DNA from: Tumebacillus algifaecis
Lineage (GTDB): Bacteria; Bacillota; Bacilli; Tumebacillales; Tumebacillaceae
Assembly: GCF_002243515.1 (NCBI RefSeq)
Contig: NZ_CP022657.1
Span: 278,001 to 342,000, forward strand
Direction of reading: 5' to 3'
Length of the DNA: 64,000 nt
Positions 24,039 through 32,606 of this stretch are shown here, in pieces. Numbering within the stretch: position 1 is the first letter of the stretch; the number at the start of each line of letters is the position of its first letter. The translations under genes and the position numbers were made by a program. The notes beneath the pieces were generated by a model. The model saw only the letters and a list, made by a program, of their open reading frames with translations. It had not been told where the DNA came from and searched no databases.

Positions 24039-25066
24039 TGTTTCTGGAACATGTGGAGCTTCGCAATGCCCGCCGCATCGCGCTGGTGGGCATCGCCAAG
24101 CACGCAGGCAAGACCACAGTTTTCAATGAGCTGATTCGGCAAGCTTCCGTCCAAGGGCGGAAGCTTGGCTTGCTCTCGATCGGTGTGGACGGAGAGCGAA
24201 ATGATGCGATCATGGGGGTGCCAAAGCCCGAAGTGTTTGTTCCGGCGGGCGCCCTTGTGGCATCTGCAGGAGATGTGCTGGAAGACGGCACCGCTTTATT
24301 GCGCATCGTGGAGTCAACCGGAATCTCTTCGACGCTTGGCGATGTGTATCTGGTGGAAGTGCAGGAACCTGGCACCGTGGTGCTGGCAGGTGTTCGCGAT
24401 CAACAGCAAGTCGCACAGGTCATGGCTCGCATGGAGCGATTGGGTGCCGAGCTGTGTCTGGTCGATGGCGCGTTTGATCGGATGATGGCCGCCCAACCGC
24501 TGTTGACAGACGGTGTGGTGTTGGCGACGGGCGCTGTGGTCGCCAAGACGGTGCAGGAAGTGGCGCAGAAGACCGCCTACTTTTTGCAACGCTTTTCCCT
24601 GCCGCAAGCGGATGAGGCGCTGACTCGGCTCTATGATGTCGCCGAGGAAAAAGGGGCGCTGGTCGCTGGCGTTGTGCAGGGGAGCGAGTTTCTGCCTGTC
24701 GTGTTGAAGCAGACTTCCTCGTTCACCGCCAATCCGCAAACGGACGAAAACTGGCCCGGGCAAGAACAGGTGCGCGCGCTGGCGGTGACCGGGGCGGTGA
24801 CCGATCGGCTGCTGCAGATGCTAGAAGGGTTGCCGCGCGGGTTTGCGCTGGTGCTGTCCGACGCGACGCACTTTTTTGTGACGGGTGCGGTCTGGCGTAA
24901 ATTTTTGCGGCGGGGCCATCAACTGGTGGTGCGCCGCGCGGTGCGTGTGTACGGTCTGGCCGTCAATCCGTACTCGGTCGAAGGGTATCACTTGCCGGGG
25001 CGGGAGCTTGTCGAGGCTGTACAAGCGGTGGCGGGCGACGTCGCCGTATTTGATGTCAAGGAGTGA
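24038..25066 (+). CDS. kamB: KamB-like P-loop protein of the lysine aminomutase operon
   Basis: The 342-residue protein opens with a nucleotide-binding loop GIAKHAGKTTVFNEL (about residues 18-32), then GLLSIGVDGERNDAIMG, and a mid-region AELCLVDGAFDRMMAAQPLL. It lies between kamA and kamC, as the uncharacterised kamB does in clostridial and fusobacterial clusters. Its function is not known. With KamC it may reactivate or assemble the cobalamin-dependent aminomutase; that is inference. Translation is coupled to kamA by a one-base overlap. No membrane segment is seen. Confidence 0.75.
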   Translation: MFLEHVELRNARRIALVGIAKHAGKTTVFNELIRQASVQGRKLGLLSIGVDGERNDAIMGVPKPEVFVPAGALVASAGDVLEDGTALLRIVESTGISSTLGDVYLVEVQEPGTVVLAGVRDQQQVAQVMARMERLGAELCLVDGAFDRMMAAQPLLTDGVVLATGAVVAKTVQEVAQKTAYFLQRFSLPQADEALTRLYDVAEEKGALVAGVVQGSEFLPVVLKQTSSFTANPQTDENWPGQEQVRALAVTGAVTDRLLQMLEGLPRGFALVLSDATHFFVTGAVWRKFLRRGHQLVVRRAVRVYGLAVNPYSVEGYHLPGRELVEAVQAVAGDVAVFDVKE

Positions 25067-25072
25067 GTCAGG

Positions 25073-26827
25073 ATGACCTCGCAGGCGGACAGAGCATATT
25101 GGGATGAGACGACAAAGCAGCTGCTCGGGTGGCCCGAGGTTCTGGCGATGCTCCAGCCTGTTTCGAAAGCGGGTTTGCGTGCGAAACGGGAGATCCGACC
25201 GTTCGGGCCGCAAGAGCATGCGTTGTGGCAGGAGCGAATGGAAGATCTTCGCGCTGTGCAAGCGGTACGAGATGACGCGGCGTGGGTGAAGGAACTGCAA
25301 GAGGAATTGCAAATGGTGCCAGATCTGCGGGCGCTGTTTCAATTGATCGGGCAGGGAGCGACACTGCGCCAAGCTGATTTTTTTGAAGTGAAGCAATTTC
25401 TGTGGCACGGCTATGCGGTCGAGGAGCTTTTGGTGCAGAAGGGGCTGGTCTTCGGCTGGTGGGAGGCGTTGGCGTGGGAACCGCTTTTGCGCCGACTGAA
25501 TCCGCCCGGCCCGTTGGTGCCTGCCTTTTCGCTGGCCGAGTTGGCGGGAGATGTCGAACTGTTGCGGCTGCATCAAGAACTATCTGTGCTGGACGAGGCG
25601 CTTTTTGCTGAAAAAAAGGCGCAGGGTGACCGCCTGCGTGCGCAATACGGCAGGAAGCCGGGGAAAGACGGGCAGTTGGTGTTTGATAAGCTCGACGCCG
25701 CACTTGGCGTGGCACGGCAGGATGCTGACTTGATGCTGTTGCAGGACACGGTGTTTGAAGTGGTGTTTCGGACGGCAGAATCGCTTGCGATGACGGAGCT
25801 TGTGCAGCGGCGCGAGGCCAAGCTTGCGGAGATCGAGGATCAGGAGACCGCAACTTTGCAAGCGCTGGTGGAGGCGTTCCGTCCCGATGTGGAAGCGATG
25901 AGCACGGCGCTGGAGGCGCTGGGGCGGGTAGACCTCACGCTCGCCAAAGCGGCGCTTGCCAACAAGTGGAGCGCGGGCTTGCCCGAATGGATCACGGCAG
26001 CGGGGCAGAGTGTTGTGTTCGAGGTGAAAGCTGAAGCGGTGGCTTGTGCTGGCTTACAAGGCGTGTCGAGTGCAGAGCACCCCGCTGATGCACATCCTGT
26101 CTATATAGGGTGGTCGATCGAAGCGGGGTTTCATCCAGTAGCGCGCGAGGCGGTCGAAAAGCGAGGCGGCACGTTCACGACGCTCGACTTCGAGTTGCAA
26201 CCGGGCGTCGGGCTGATCACCGGCCCGAACATGGGCGGCAAGACGGTCGTGCTCAAAACGTTCGGCTTGCTCCAAGCGCTGGCCCAGCACGCGATGCCCG
26301 TTCCGGCGCGCAGGTATCGGTTCCATCCGCTCGAGCGCATCGGCGTCTCCGGTGGAGATGAGCAAAGCATGGTCAGCGGCCTGTCCTCCTTTGGTGCAGA
26401 GATGCAGCGGCTGGCCGCACTGGTCAATGGCACAGGGCGAGCTTTGCTCTTGCTCGATGAAGTGGCGCGCACCACCAACCCGGAAGAAGGTGAGGCGCTG
26501 GCGATCGGTCTGGCCTCCTACCTGCTAAACAGCGGGCATAGCGCACTGTTTGCCAGCCACTTTCCAGGCGTGACCGAAGTGTCTGGCCTGCAACTGTACC
26601 GCGTCGCCGGGCTTAAGCGCAGCCTGCTCGACCATTTGCAACAGGCAAGCGAACAGAGCGATGTGTTACAGCGCCTGCAAAGCGCGATGGATTATACGTT
26701 AGTCAAAAGCGGCCCCGGCGATGTTCCCAAAGACGCCGTGCGGCTGGCAGAATGTTTTGGACTGCCGCAAGCGGTGCTTGACAAGACCCAAGCGGTGTTA
26801 CAGCGAAAGGAGGGCCCGACAGGATGA
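25073..26827 (+). CDS. kamC: KamC, MutS-related ATPase of the lysine aminomutase operon
   Basis: The 584-residue protein ends in a MutS-type ABC ATPase: Walker A GPNMGGKTVVLKTFG near residue 385, signature-like SGLSSFGAEMQRLAAL, and Walker B ALLLLDEVARTTNPEEG. The N-terminal two thirds are helical and resemble the lever/clamp of MutS, but the mismatch-recognition domain is missing. Such MutS-like genes sit in most lysine/ornithine 5,6- and 4,5-aminomutase clusters and are proposed reactivation factors; this is not proven. AAGGAGTGAG precedes the ATG; its stop overlaps kamD (ATGA). Confidence 0.82.
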   Translation: MTSQADRAYWDETTKQLLGWPEVLAMLQPVSKAGLRAKREIRPFGPQEHALWQERMEDLRAVQAVRDDAAWVKELQEELQMVPDLRALFQLIGQGATLRQADFFEVKQFLWHGYAVEELLVQKGLVFGWWEALAWEPLLRRLNPPGPLVPAFSLAELAGDVELLRLHQELSVLDEALFAEKKAQGDRLRAQYGRKPGKDGQLVFDKLDAALGVARQDADLMLLQDTVFEVVFRTAESLAMTELVQRREAKLAEIEDQETATLQALVEAFRPDVEAMSTALEALGRVDLTLAKAALANKWSAGLPEWITAAGQSVVFEVKAEAVACAGLQGVSSAEHPADAHPVYIGWSIEAGFHPVAREAVEKRGGTFTTLDFELQPGVGLITGPNMGGKTVVLKTFGLLQALAQHAMPVPARRYRFHPLERIGVSGGDEQSMVSGLSSFGAEMQRLAALVNGTGRALLLLDEVARTTNPEEGEALAIGLASYLLNSGHSALFASHFPGVTEVSGLQLYRVAGLKRSLLDHLQQASEQSDVLQRLQSAMDYTLVKSGPGDVPKDAVRLAECFGLPQAVLDKTQAVLQRKEGPTG

Positions 26828-28395
26828 GCAAATTGTATCTGGATCAGGCGAAAGTAGCACGGGCGCGGCAAGCGGCGTCCGATGTGGCCGATTCCCTGCA
26901 AGAATTTATCAGTGAACGCACCACCGTCGCCGTCGAGCGCACCGTGTTGCGCCTGTATGGATTGGATGGTATCGATGCTGACTACGTGCCGTTGCCAAAC
27001 GTGGTGGTCGATCACATTAAAGAGGGTGGCGAACTGCAGCGTGGTGCGGCGCGGTTCGTGATCAATGCTGTGCTGCAAAAAGGGTTGACGGTGCAGGAGG
27101 TGGGCGAGGAGGTTGCGGCAGGTACGCTCGACCTGCTCGAACTCCCGCTGCTCGACGAAGCAACGATCCGCAACAAAGCGTTTGAGTTAGCCCAAGCGGG
27201 GATCGAGAAAATTCGCGCCAACCGCCAGAAGCGCGACCATTATGTGAGCACGCTCGGCGAAGGGCCTCGTCCTTACATCTACGTCATCGTCGCGACAGGC
27301 AACATTTATGAAGACGTCGTGCAAGCTAAGGCGGCGGCGCGCCAAGGTGCTGACATCATCGCGGTCATCCGCTCCACCGGACAGTCGCTGATCGACTATG
27401 TTCCGTACGGCGCGACGACCGAAGGTTTCGGCGGCACCTATGCGACCCAAGAGAACTTCCGCGTCATGCGGGAAGCGCTCGATGAAGTGGGCGAGGAGAT
27501 CGGCCGCTATATCCGTCTGTGCAACTACTGCTCCGGCCTGTGCATGCCGGAGATCGCGGCGATGGGCGCACTGGAACGGCTCGATGTCATGCTGAACGAC
27601 GCGCTCTACGGCATCCTGTTCCGCGACATCAACATGCAGCGGACTTTGGTTGACCAAAACTTCTCTCGGATGATCAACTCCTTCGCAGGCGTGATCATCA
27701 ACACGGGGGAAGACAACTATCTGACCACCGCCGATGCGGTCGAAGCGGCCCCCTCGGTGCTTGCCTCTCAGTTCATCAACGAACAATTGGCGCTGCGCTC
27801 CGGCTTGCCCGAAGAGCAGATGGGTCTCGGCCATGCGTTTGAGATGAGCCCCGATCTGGAGGATGGCTTCCTGCTCGAACTGGCGCAGGCCCAGATGGCG
27901 CGGGAAATCTTCCCGAAAGCGCCGCTTAAATACATGCCGCCGACCAAACACATGACCGGGAACATTTTCAAAGGGCATGTGCAGGACACGTTGTTCAATG
28001 TCGTCGGCGCGATGACCAACCAAGGCATTCAATTGCTTGGCATGATGACCGAAGCGATCCATACGCCGCTGATTCATGATCGACACATCGCGATCGAAGC
28101 GGCCAAATACGTTTTTTCCAATATGCGCACGCTCGGTGATGAGATCGAGTACAAAAAAGACGGCAAGATCGTGACACGCGCCCATGAAGTGTTAGAAAAT
28201 GCGACCGAGATGCTCGAAGACATCCGTGAAATCGGGCTGTTGGAAACGATCTCCCGCGGCATGTTCGGCGATGTGAAGCGGACGATGACCGGTGGTAAAG
28301 GACTGCAAGGTGTAATGATGCGGACGGAAGATTATTTCAACCCGTTCGAGACACTGTTGCGGGAAGAACTCGGGTTGGAGGCGATTGCACGATGA
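26824..28395 (+). CDS. kamD: Lysine 5,6-aminomutase alpha subunit
   Basis: The 523-residue large subunit of the adenosylcobalamin and PLP enzyme moves the terminal amino group of beta-lysine from C6 to C5, giving 3,5-diaminohexanoate. The TIM-barrel region shows VIVATGNIYEDVVQAKAAAR, DIIAVIRSTGQSLIDYVPYG and TEGFGGTYATQENFRVMREA, all family-typical. Length matches the clostridial KamD (about 516). The start overlaps the kamC stop by four bases (ATGA). D-ornithine 4,5-aminomutase (OraE) is a paralogue, but that is longer and pairs with a small OraS, so the lysine enzyme is the better call. Confidence 0.93.
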   Translation: MSKLYLDQAKVARARQAASDVADSLQEFISERTTVAVERTVLRLYGLDGIDADYVPLPNVVVDHIKEGGELQRGAARFVINAVLQKGLTVQEVGEEVAAGTLDLLELPLLDEATIRNKAFELAQAGIEKIRANRQKRDHYVSTLGEGPRPYIYVIVATGNIYEDVVQAKAAARQGADIIAVIRSTGQSLIDYVPYGATTEGFGGTYATQENFRVMREALDEVGEEIGRYIRLCNYCSGLCMPEIAAMGALERLDVMLNDALYGILFRDINMQRTLVDQNFSRMINSFAGVIINTGEDNYLTTADAVEAAPSVLASQFINEQLALRSGLPEEQMGLGHAFEMSPDLEDGFLLELAQAQMAREIFPKAPLKYMPPTKHMTGNIFKGHVQDTLFNVVGAMTNQGIQLLGMMTEAIHTPLIHDRHIAIEAAKYVFSNMRTLGDEIEYKKDGKIVTRAHEVLENATEMLEDIREIGLLETISRGMFGDVKRTMTGGKGLQGVMMRTEDYFNPFETLLREELGLEAIAR

Positions 28396-29168
28396 GCGCA
28401 CACGCAGAGAAGCGCCCGTGGGAGAACCGCGATTTTACGCAGGTGCGCCCATACGGTGATACGTTCGACGACGGGATGATTCAATTGTCGTTCTCGCTGC
28501 CGGTGCCTCCGGGTGAAGAGGCGGCCGAAGCGGCACGCCAACTGGTCGTGCAGATGGGCCTGAGCGAGCCTGCGGTGGTGCATCAACACGACCTCGGTGA
28601 AAACTTTACCTTCGTCGTGCTCTATGCCAAGACGCAAGCGACTGTCGATTTCACGAAAATCAAAGTGGCCAAAGTCGATTCCCCGCGCATGTCGTTCTAT
28701 GAGGTCAATGACTACATCAAAGAGCACGTTGGACGCAAAATCACGATCATCGGCGCCTGCACTGGAACGGATGCGCACACGGTAGGCATCGATGCGATCA
28801 TGAACATGAAGGGCTACAACGGTGAATACGGCCTGGAGCGCTATCCGATGGTTGAAGCGTACAACCTCGGCTCACAGGTGGAAAACGAAGAGATGGTCGC
28901 CAAAGCGATCGAGCTAAACGCCGACGCCATCCTCGTCTCCCAAGTGGTCACCCAAAAAGACGTCCACATTCCAAACCTCGCTCAACTCGTCGAGCTGTTG
29001 GAAGCGGAAGGACTGCGCCAAAAGCTGATCCTAATCTGTGGCGGTCCGCGTATTTCCCACGAACTGGCACTCGAACTAGGCTACGATGCAGGCTTCGGCC
29101 CCGGCACCTTGGCGCCAGATGTCGCGTCGTATGTGGTGCAAGAGATGACCCGACGCGGGTTGAAATGA
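28392..29168 (+). CDS. kamE: Lysine 5,6-aminomutase beta subunit
   Basis: The 258-residue subunit binds adenosylcobalamin base-off through the D-x-H-x-x-G motif, seen as DAHTVG with His129. A dimerisation domain comes first (about 1-95). The Rossmann-like B12 domain follows, with ADAILVSQVVTQKDVHIPNL and a final LILICGGPRISHELALELGY. The PLP lysine of this family is in the beta subunit near residue 140; Lys139 in NMKGYNGEYG is the candidate. It overlaps kamD by four bases and ends the operon at a terminator. Confidence 0.93.
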   Translation: MSAHAEKRPWENRDFTQVRPYGDTFDDGMIQLSFSLPVPPGEEAAEAARQLVVQMGLSEPAVVHQHDLGENFTFVVLYAKTQATVDFTKIKVAKVDSPRMSFYEVNDYIKEHVGRKITIIGACTGTDAHTVGIDAIMNMKGYNGEYGLERYPMVEAYNLGSQVENEEMVAKAIELNADAILVSQVVTQKDVHIPNLAQLVELLEAEGLRQKLILICGGPRISHELALELGYDAGFGPGTLAPDVASYVVQEMTRRGLK

Positions 29169-29171
29169 TGG

Positions 29172-29213
29172 AAAAAGACCTCTGTCCGCTTACGATCGGA
29201 CGAGGTCTTTTTT
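29172..29213. terminator. Bidirectional terminator between kamE and vanZ
   Basis: AAAAAGACCTC pairs with GAGGTCTTTTT, with an inner GTCCG/CGGAC stem. It overlaps the last codons of the convergent vanZ gene. Confidence 0.85.
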
Positions 29214-29813
29214 ATGCTCCTCGGAAATGACTTCCTCTTTTACTACTTGTTCTAATTGCGGACGAATCAGCTTGTAGATCAAATAACCGAACAAACACCC
29301 AAGCGAATTATAGATCACATCATCAATGTCCACCGTGCGATAGTAATACCCTGTCGAGTAGCCTAGTAAGAATTGTAACGATTCGATCATCATAGAACCA
29401 ACCAGCCCGACTAGTAAGGCGCGTTTCCAAGTACGGAGGTTCCGCCAAAGAATTGGAGCATAGATCCCAAGTGGAAACAACAGAATTATGTTGCCACCTA
29501 CCAATTTGAATATGATATCCATGCCGAATTTTGTGCTTTGCTCGAATGTGGAGATGGTGGAGGTAAACGGGATGAAGCTGAACGCTTCGGAGGGGTCACC
29601 AGCCTCCTGAATACGATGCTGGACCACTTCTGGTGAATAATAAAAGGGCAACAAAGTAAGCCCAAGCACTACACAGAGGTAAGCGGTAAAAGAAATTTGG
29701 AGAAGCTAGACAACGGGCGTTTTTACCCGCTTGGTGATAAGAGCCTGTACGACTTGGATCACTGTATAGATCAGCACAGCAAATACAATAAAAATCCACT
29801 CGAAATTAATCAC
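29190..29813 (-). pseudogene. VanZ family membrane protein gene with an in-frame amber codon
   Basis: From GTG 29813 (AGAGGTG 7 nt upstream) the frame reads VINFEWIFIVFAVLIYTVIQ, a normal first VanZ helix, reaches TAG at 29708-29706 (codon 36), and continues in the same frame with LLQISFTAYLCVVLGLTLLP. The rest has the family marks: GGNIILLFPLGIYAPIL, GLVGSMMIESLQFLLGYSTG and TVDIDDVIYNSLGCLFGYLI. Translation restarting at GTG 29669 would lack helix one. VanZ proteins confer low-level teicoplanin resistance in enterococci; most homologues are uncharacterised. This copy is a pseudogene or carries a base error. Confidence 0.75.
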
Positions 29814-30049
29814 AGGTGCGCACCTCTGTTCATGTTGGATAGTTCCCACGCCAGTAAATGGTGGAACTGCTATTGGTCAGGTGCTCCTATATTCTCATGT
29901 ATGTAAGGAATTTCCTGTCTATACTATTTTATCAAATAAAACAATTGAACCCTGCAGGATGCGAATGCAGTTGCAAAAACAGGGAGTAGAAACCGATTTA
30001 GTCTGTACAACATAAAATAGCAGGGAGTACGAAAGGAGGGGAGCCGCAG

Positions 30050-31243
30050 ATGGGCGTTTGGCAGGAAGGGTGGTTGAACTTTTGGAAGCAGCTGCGGGCG
30101 AGGCTGCTTGGTTTTTCCAATGAAAAAGCGGTCGAGGAGATCCGCAGTCTGCTTCGCGATCTGTTGCAGAGGGAGCGCGCGGCGGCTCCCGATCTGCACG
30201 AGTTGCAGGCGGACGATCGCAGGCTGTATGAACAGATCAAAGCGAGCACAGAGGTACACAACCGCAATAACATCACCCGCACCGCCGCCTACTTCGAAGT
30301 CTACCTGCGTTCTCCCAATCTGCATTGGGCTTTGCTCGCTCACATGGTGTCCCGCAACGGCGGATACAGCATGACCGACCTGCGCGGCGATCTGATCGGT
30401 CGCGTGATGGACAAGGGAGAAGCGGAGCACTTTTTTCAGTTTCTGGAACGGGCGAACTGGCTGATTTTCGGTGACGCCTATCCACAGCTGCTCCTCTATG
30501 AAGCGAGCGTCGCAACGGGCAAACCGCTTTTTCACCTCTTGCCCTATTTTGGCGTCTCCCGCTTTATGAGTCTGCTCTGGGAGCGCTTTTGGGAGACGGG
30601 CGATCAGGAGCTGTTGACGCTGGCCCTCATCGTCAATGAGCAAAACTACATCGAACACCGCGTCGTACAGCACCCTGGCTATAAGCCGGTCATCGAATCG
30701 TTCGAATTCCAAGCGCAAACCTATCTCAACCTCACGCAGGTCGCGATCCCCTACCGGAGCACAGCCAATTCGATCGAACTGGCCGGATGTGTCGTGGATA
30801 CTTTTTTGTCGCTTACAGAACGCATCGATACGGGTCGCCGCCTGTACGCGATCCTGTTTGGGAGGCCGGAGGTGTTGGACGGTGTGATCAAATTTGCCAC
30901 AACGACACCGCATTCCGGGTCGCGGGCCGACTATTGCCCCGATCTCTACACCGCTCGCAAGCCGATCAGAAGCTCAAAGCGCTATTATCCCCGCGTCGAT
31001 GGTTTGCGCTTGCGTCCAGGCGCGAAACCGATCTACAGCCCGCGATTGGAGGACTGCTGGCCGGATGTGACCACTCCGGAGGCGGCGGGCAACACGGACT
31101 GGTGCTGTTCCGCCGATGTTGCCGAGCAGCTGTTTTCCAGCAAGCCGAGCGCCGATTTCAATATCACCAAGCGATATGGCAAGACGCTGATGTTGGTCGA
31201 AAAAGCGGTCGCAGCCGAAAGCTGGATCAATGCGAAAAAATAA
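30050..31243 (+). CDS. DUF2515 (YppC-like) protein
   Basis: The 397-residue protein matches the DUF2515 pattern: TEVHNRNNITRTAAYFEVYL near residue 65, LHWALLAHMVSRNGGYSMTD, and a C-terminal RADYCPDLYTARKPIRSSKR. Family members occur in spore-formers and have no known function. It is soluble by eye and rich in aromatic residues and Arg. AAAGGAGGGG lies 8 nt before the ATG. It has its own terminator and no obvious operon partner. Confidence 0.75.
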   Translation: MGVWQEGWLNFWKQLRARLLGFSNEKAVEEIRSLLRDLLQRERAAAPDLHELQADDRRLYEQIKASTEVHNRNNITRTAAYFEVYLRSPNLHWALLAHMVSRNGGYSMTDLRGDLIGRVMDKGEAEHFFQFLERANWLIFGDAYPQLLLYEASVATGKPLFHLLPYFGVSRFMSLLWERFWETGDQELLTLALIVNEQNYIEHRVVQHPGYKPVIESFEFQAQTYLNLTQVAIPYRSTANSIELAGCVVDTFLSLTERIDTGRRLYAILFGRPEVLDGVIKFATTTPHSGSRADYCPDLYTARKPIRSSKRYYPRVDGLRLRPGAKPIYSPRLEDCWPDVTTPEAAGNTDWCCSADVAEQLFSSKPSADFNITKRYGKTLMLVEKAVAAESWINAKK

Positions 31244-31295
31244 AAGCCCGCAACTCAAGGTGGCATTGGCCCTCCTTTTCCGTGCGGGTTTTTGT
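31242..31295 (+). terminator. Terminator of the DUF2515 gene
   Basis: AAAAGCCCGCA at 31242-31252 pairs with TGCGGGTTTTT at 31283-31293 across a long loop of about 30 nt. Confidence 0.55.
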
Positions 31296-31322
31296 TATGA
31301 AAACCGCAGCCACAAGGATCAG

Positions 31323-31451
31323 TTAATGCTGCGGCGGGAGTGTCAGTTCGTTCATCTCTACACCGATTGCAAAATGTTGCGGCGGTAATGACGGCTCAGT
31401 GCTAAAAGCGATCAAGAGGAGCAAGGCAAGTACACATGTAATTTTTTTCAT
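31323..31451 (-). CDS. 42-aa pre-pro-peptide, candidate signal for the adjacent RRNPP regulator
   Basis: The frame runs from ATG 31451 with GGAGGG 7 nt upstream to TAA at 31323. The peptide begins MKKITCVLALLLLIAFSTEP, a basic start and a hydrophobic core typical of Sec export. The remaining 22 residues contain S-LPPQH (21-26) and T-LPPQH (37-42), the second at the very C-terminus. Short exported peptides with a C-terminal 5-7-residue signal lie beside PlcR, NprR and Rap genes (PapR, NprX, Phr). Here the peptide gene is divergent from a PlcR-like regulator with about 200 bp between starts. The pairing is inference. Confidence 0.72.
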   Translation of the reverse strand: MKKITCVLALLLLIAFSTEPSLPPQHFAIGVEMNELTLPPQH

Positions 31452-31652
31452 GATCGATCCCTCCAATTGTTCGATTCGTTAGGTTGTAACTGTTCTTTCT
31501 ATTTACATTCTACTCGATCATTACCAAAATTTCACATCCAATTTATCGGCTTCAGTATCTAAATGGTGACTTTGGTTACTTTTTAATACGTAATACATTA
31601 TAGTATGATCAGATTATATTCATTTATGAATATTCGCATCGAGGTGGATGTC

Positions 31653-32534
31653 ATGGATTACTACCGGATCGGCATGGTGATTAAGGAATTACGCTTGCAA
31701 CGAAACATGACTCAAAAAGAGTTGTCGGATCGCATCTGCACGCAAGGACAGCTGAGCAAGATCGAAAAAGGGGAGGTCATCCCCAACTCGAGCACGCTCT
31801 ATGAGTTAGCTGGTCGGCTGGGCGTGGAGATCAGCTACATTTACGAGCAAGCCGCTTCTGAGCGCTGTGACTACGTCTTGGAAACATTTGCTGTCATTCG
31901 GCAAGCGATTCGAGACCGAGATTATGCAAAAGTGGCCGAGATCATCCGCAATGAAAAGAGCAACCCGCTGTTTGCCGCCCCGTCCCCCCGTCAGTTTCTG
32001 ATCTGGCACGAAGGCATTGTCACGTATTACATTGACAAAGACAGAGAAGGATCGCTCAAGTTGTTGCAGGAAGCGGTCGAGATTACCCAGCAAAGTCATG
32101 TCTACACCGAACGTCACATCGAAATCCTCAACAGCATCGGCATCATCCATCTCGAAGAAGAACAAAATGAAAAAGCGGTCGAATGTTTTCTGCAATGCTT
32201 GGATTTGCTCTTGAAAACACCGCATGATATTGACATCACGATCAAGATTCGCCTCCTTTATAACTTGTCCAAAGCCTGTCACCTGCTGAAGCAGTATGAC
32301 AAGGCGATTCTGCATGCCCGTCAAGGCATTCGTGTGTGCAAACAGTGTGAGACGATGTACCTGCTCGGCGAATTGTATTTTCAATGCGCCTCCTCCATGA
32401 TGGCGGACCGACGAGAAACGCAGGCGATCCAGCAGTTGCTCGAGCAGTCGTTCGCCCTGTTCACCATGCAGGAGAAGAGCGCTTTTGCCGACGTGGTGCA
32501 GAAGCAATTGGACAATCTGCGGCAGACAATTTGA
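31653..32534 (+). CDS. RRNPP-type transcriptional regulator (HTH plus TPR, PlcR/NprR-like)
   Basis: The 293-residue protein has an N-terminal XRE HTH (MVIKELRLQRNMTQKELSDR and GQLSKIEKGEVIPNSSTLYE, residues about 8-50), followed to the end by helical TPR-like repeats such as HIEILNSIGIIHLEEEQNEK and IRLLYNLSKACHLLKQYDKA. This is the layout and size (about 285) of PlcR, which binds re-imported peptides. GAGGTGG lies 6 nt before ATG 31653; the frame from 31605 lacks an RBS. A 42-aa exported peptide is encoded divergently. TATAGT at 31599-31604 is a possible -10; GTGACTTTGGTTAC at 31567-31580 may be an operator. Confidence 0.85.
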   Translation: MDYYRIGMVIKELRLQRNMTQKELSDRICTQGQLSKIEKGEVIPNSSTLYELAGRLGVEISYIYEQAASERCDYVLETFAVIRQAIRDRDYAKVAEIIRNEKSNPLFAAPSPRQFLIWHEGIVTYYIDKDREGSLKLLQEAVEITQQSHVYTERHIEILNSIGIIHLEEEQNEKAVECFLQCLDLLLKTPHDIDITIKIRLLYNLSKACHLLKQYDKAILHARQGIRVCKQCETMYLLGELYFQCASSMMADRRETQAIQQLLEQSFALFTMQEKSAFADVVQKQLDNLRQTI

Positions 32535-32542
32535 GCGTACAA

Positions 32543-32574
32543 AAAAGGAGAGCCCGCACAGGCTCTCCTTTTGC
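32543..32574. terminator. Bidirectional terminator after the RRNPP regulator
   Basis: AAAAGGAGAGCC pairs with GGCTCTCCTTTT around CGCACA. It also serves the convergent permease gene. Confidence 0.85.
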
Positions 32575-32606
32575 ATGCTCACTGTTTGCACAGTGGTGTC
32601 GGTCGG

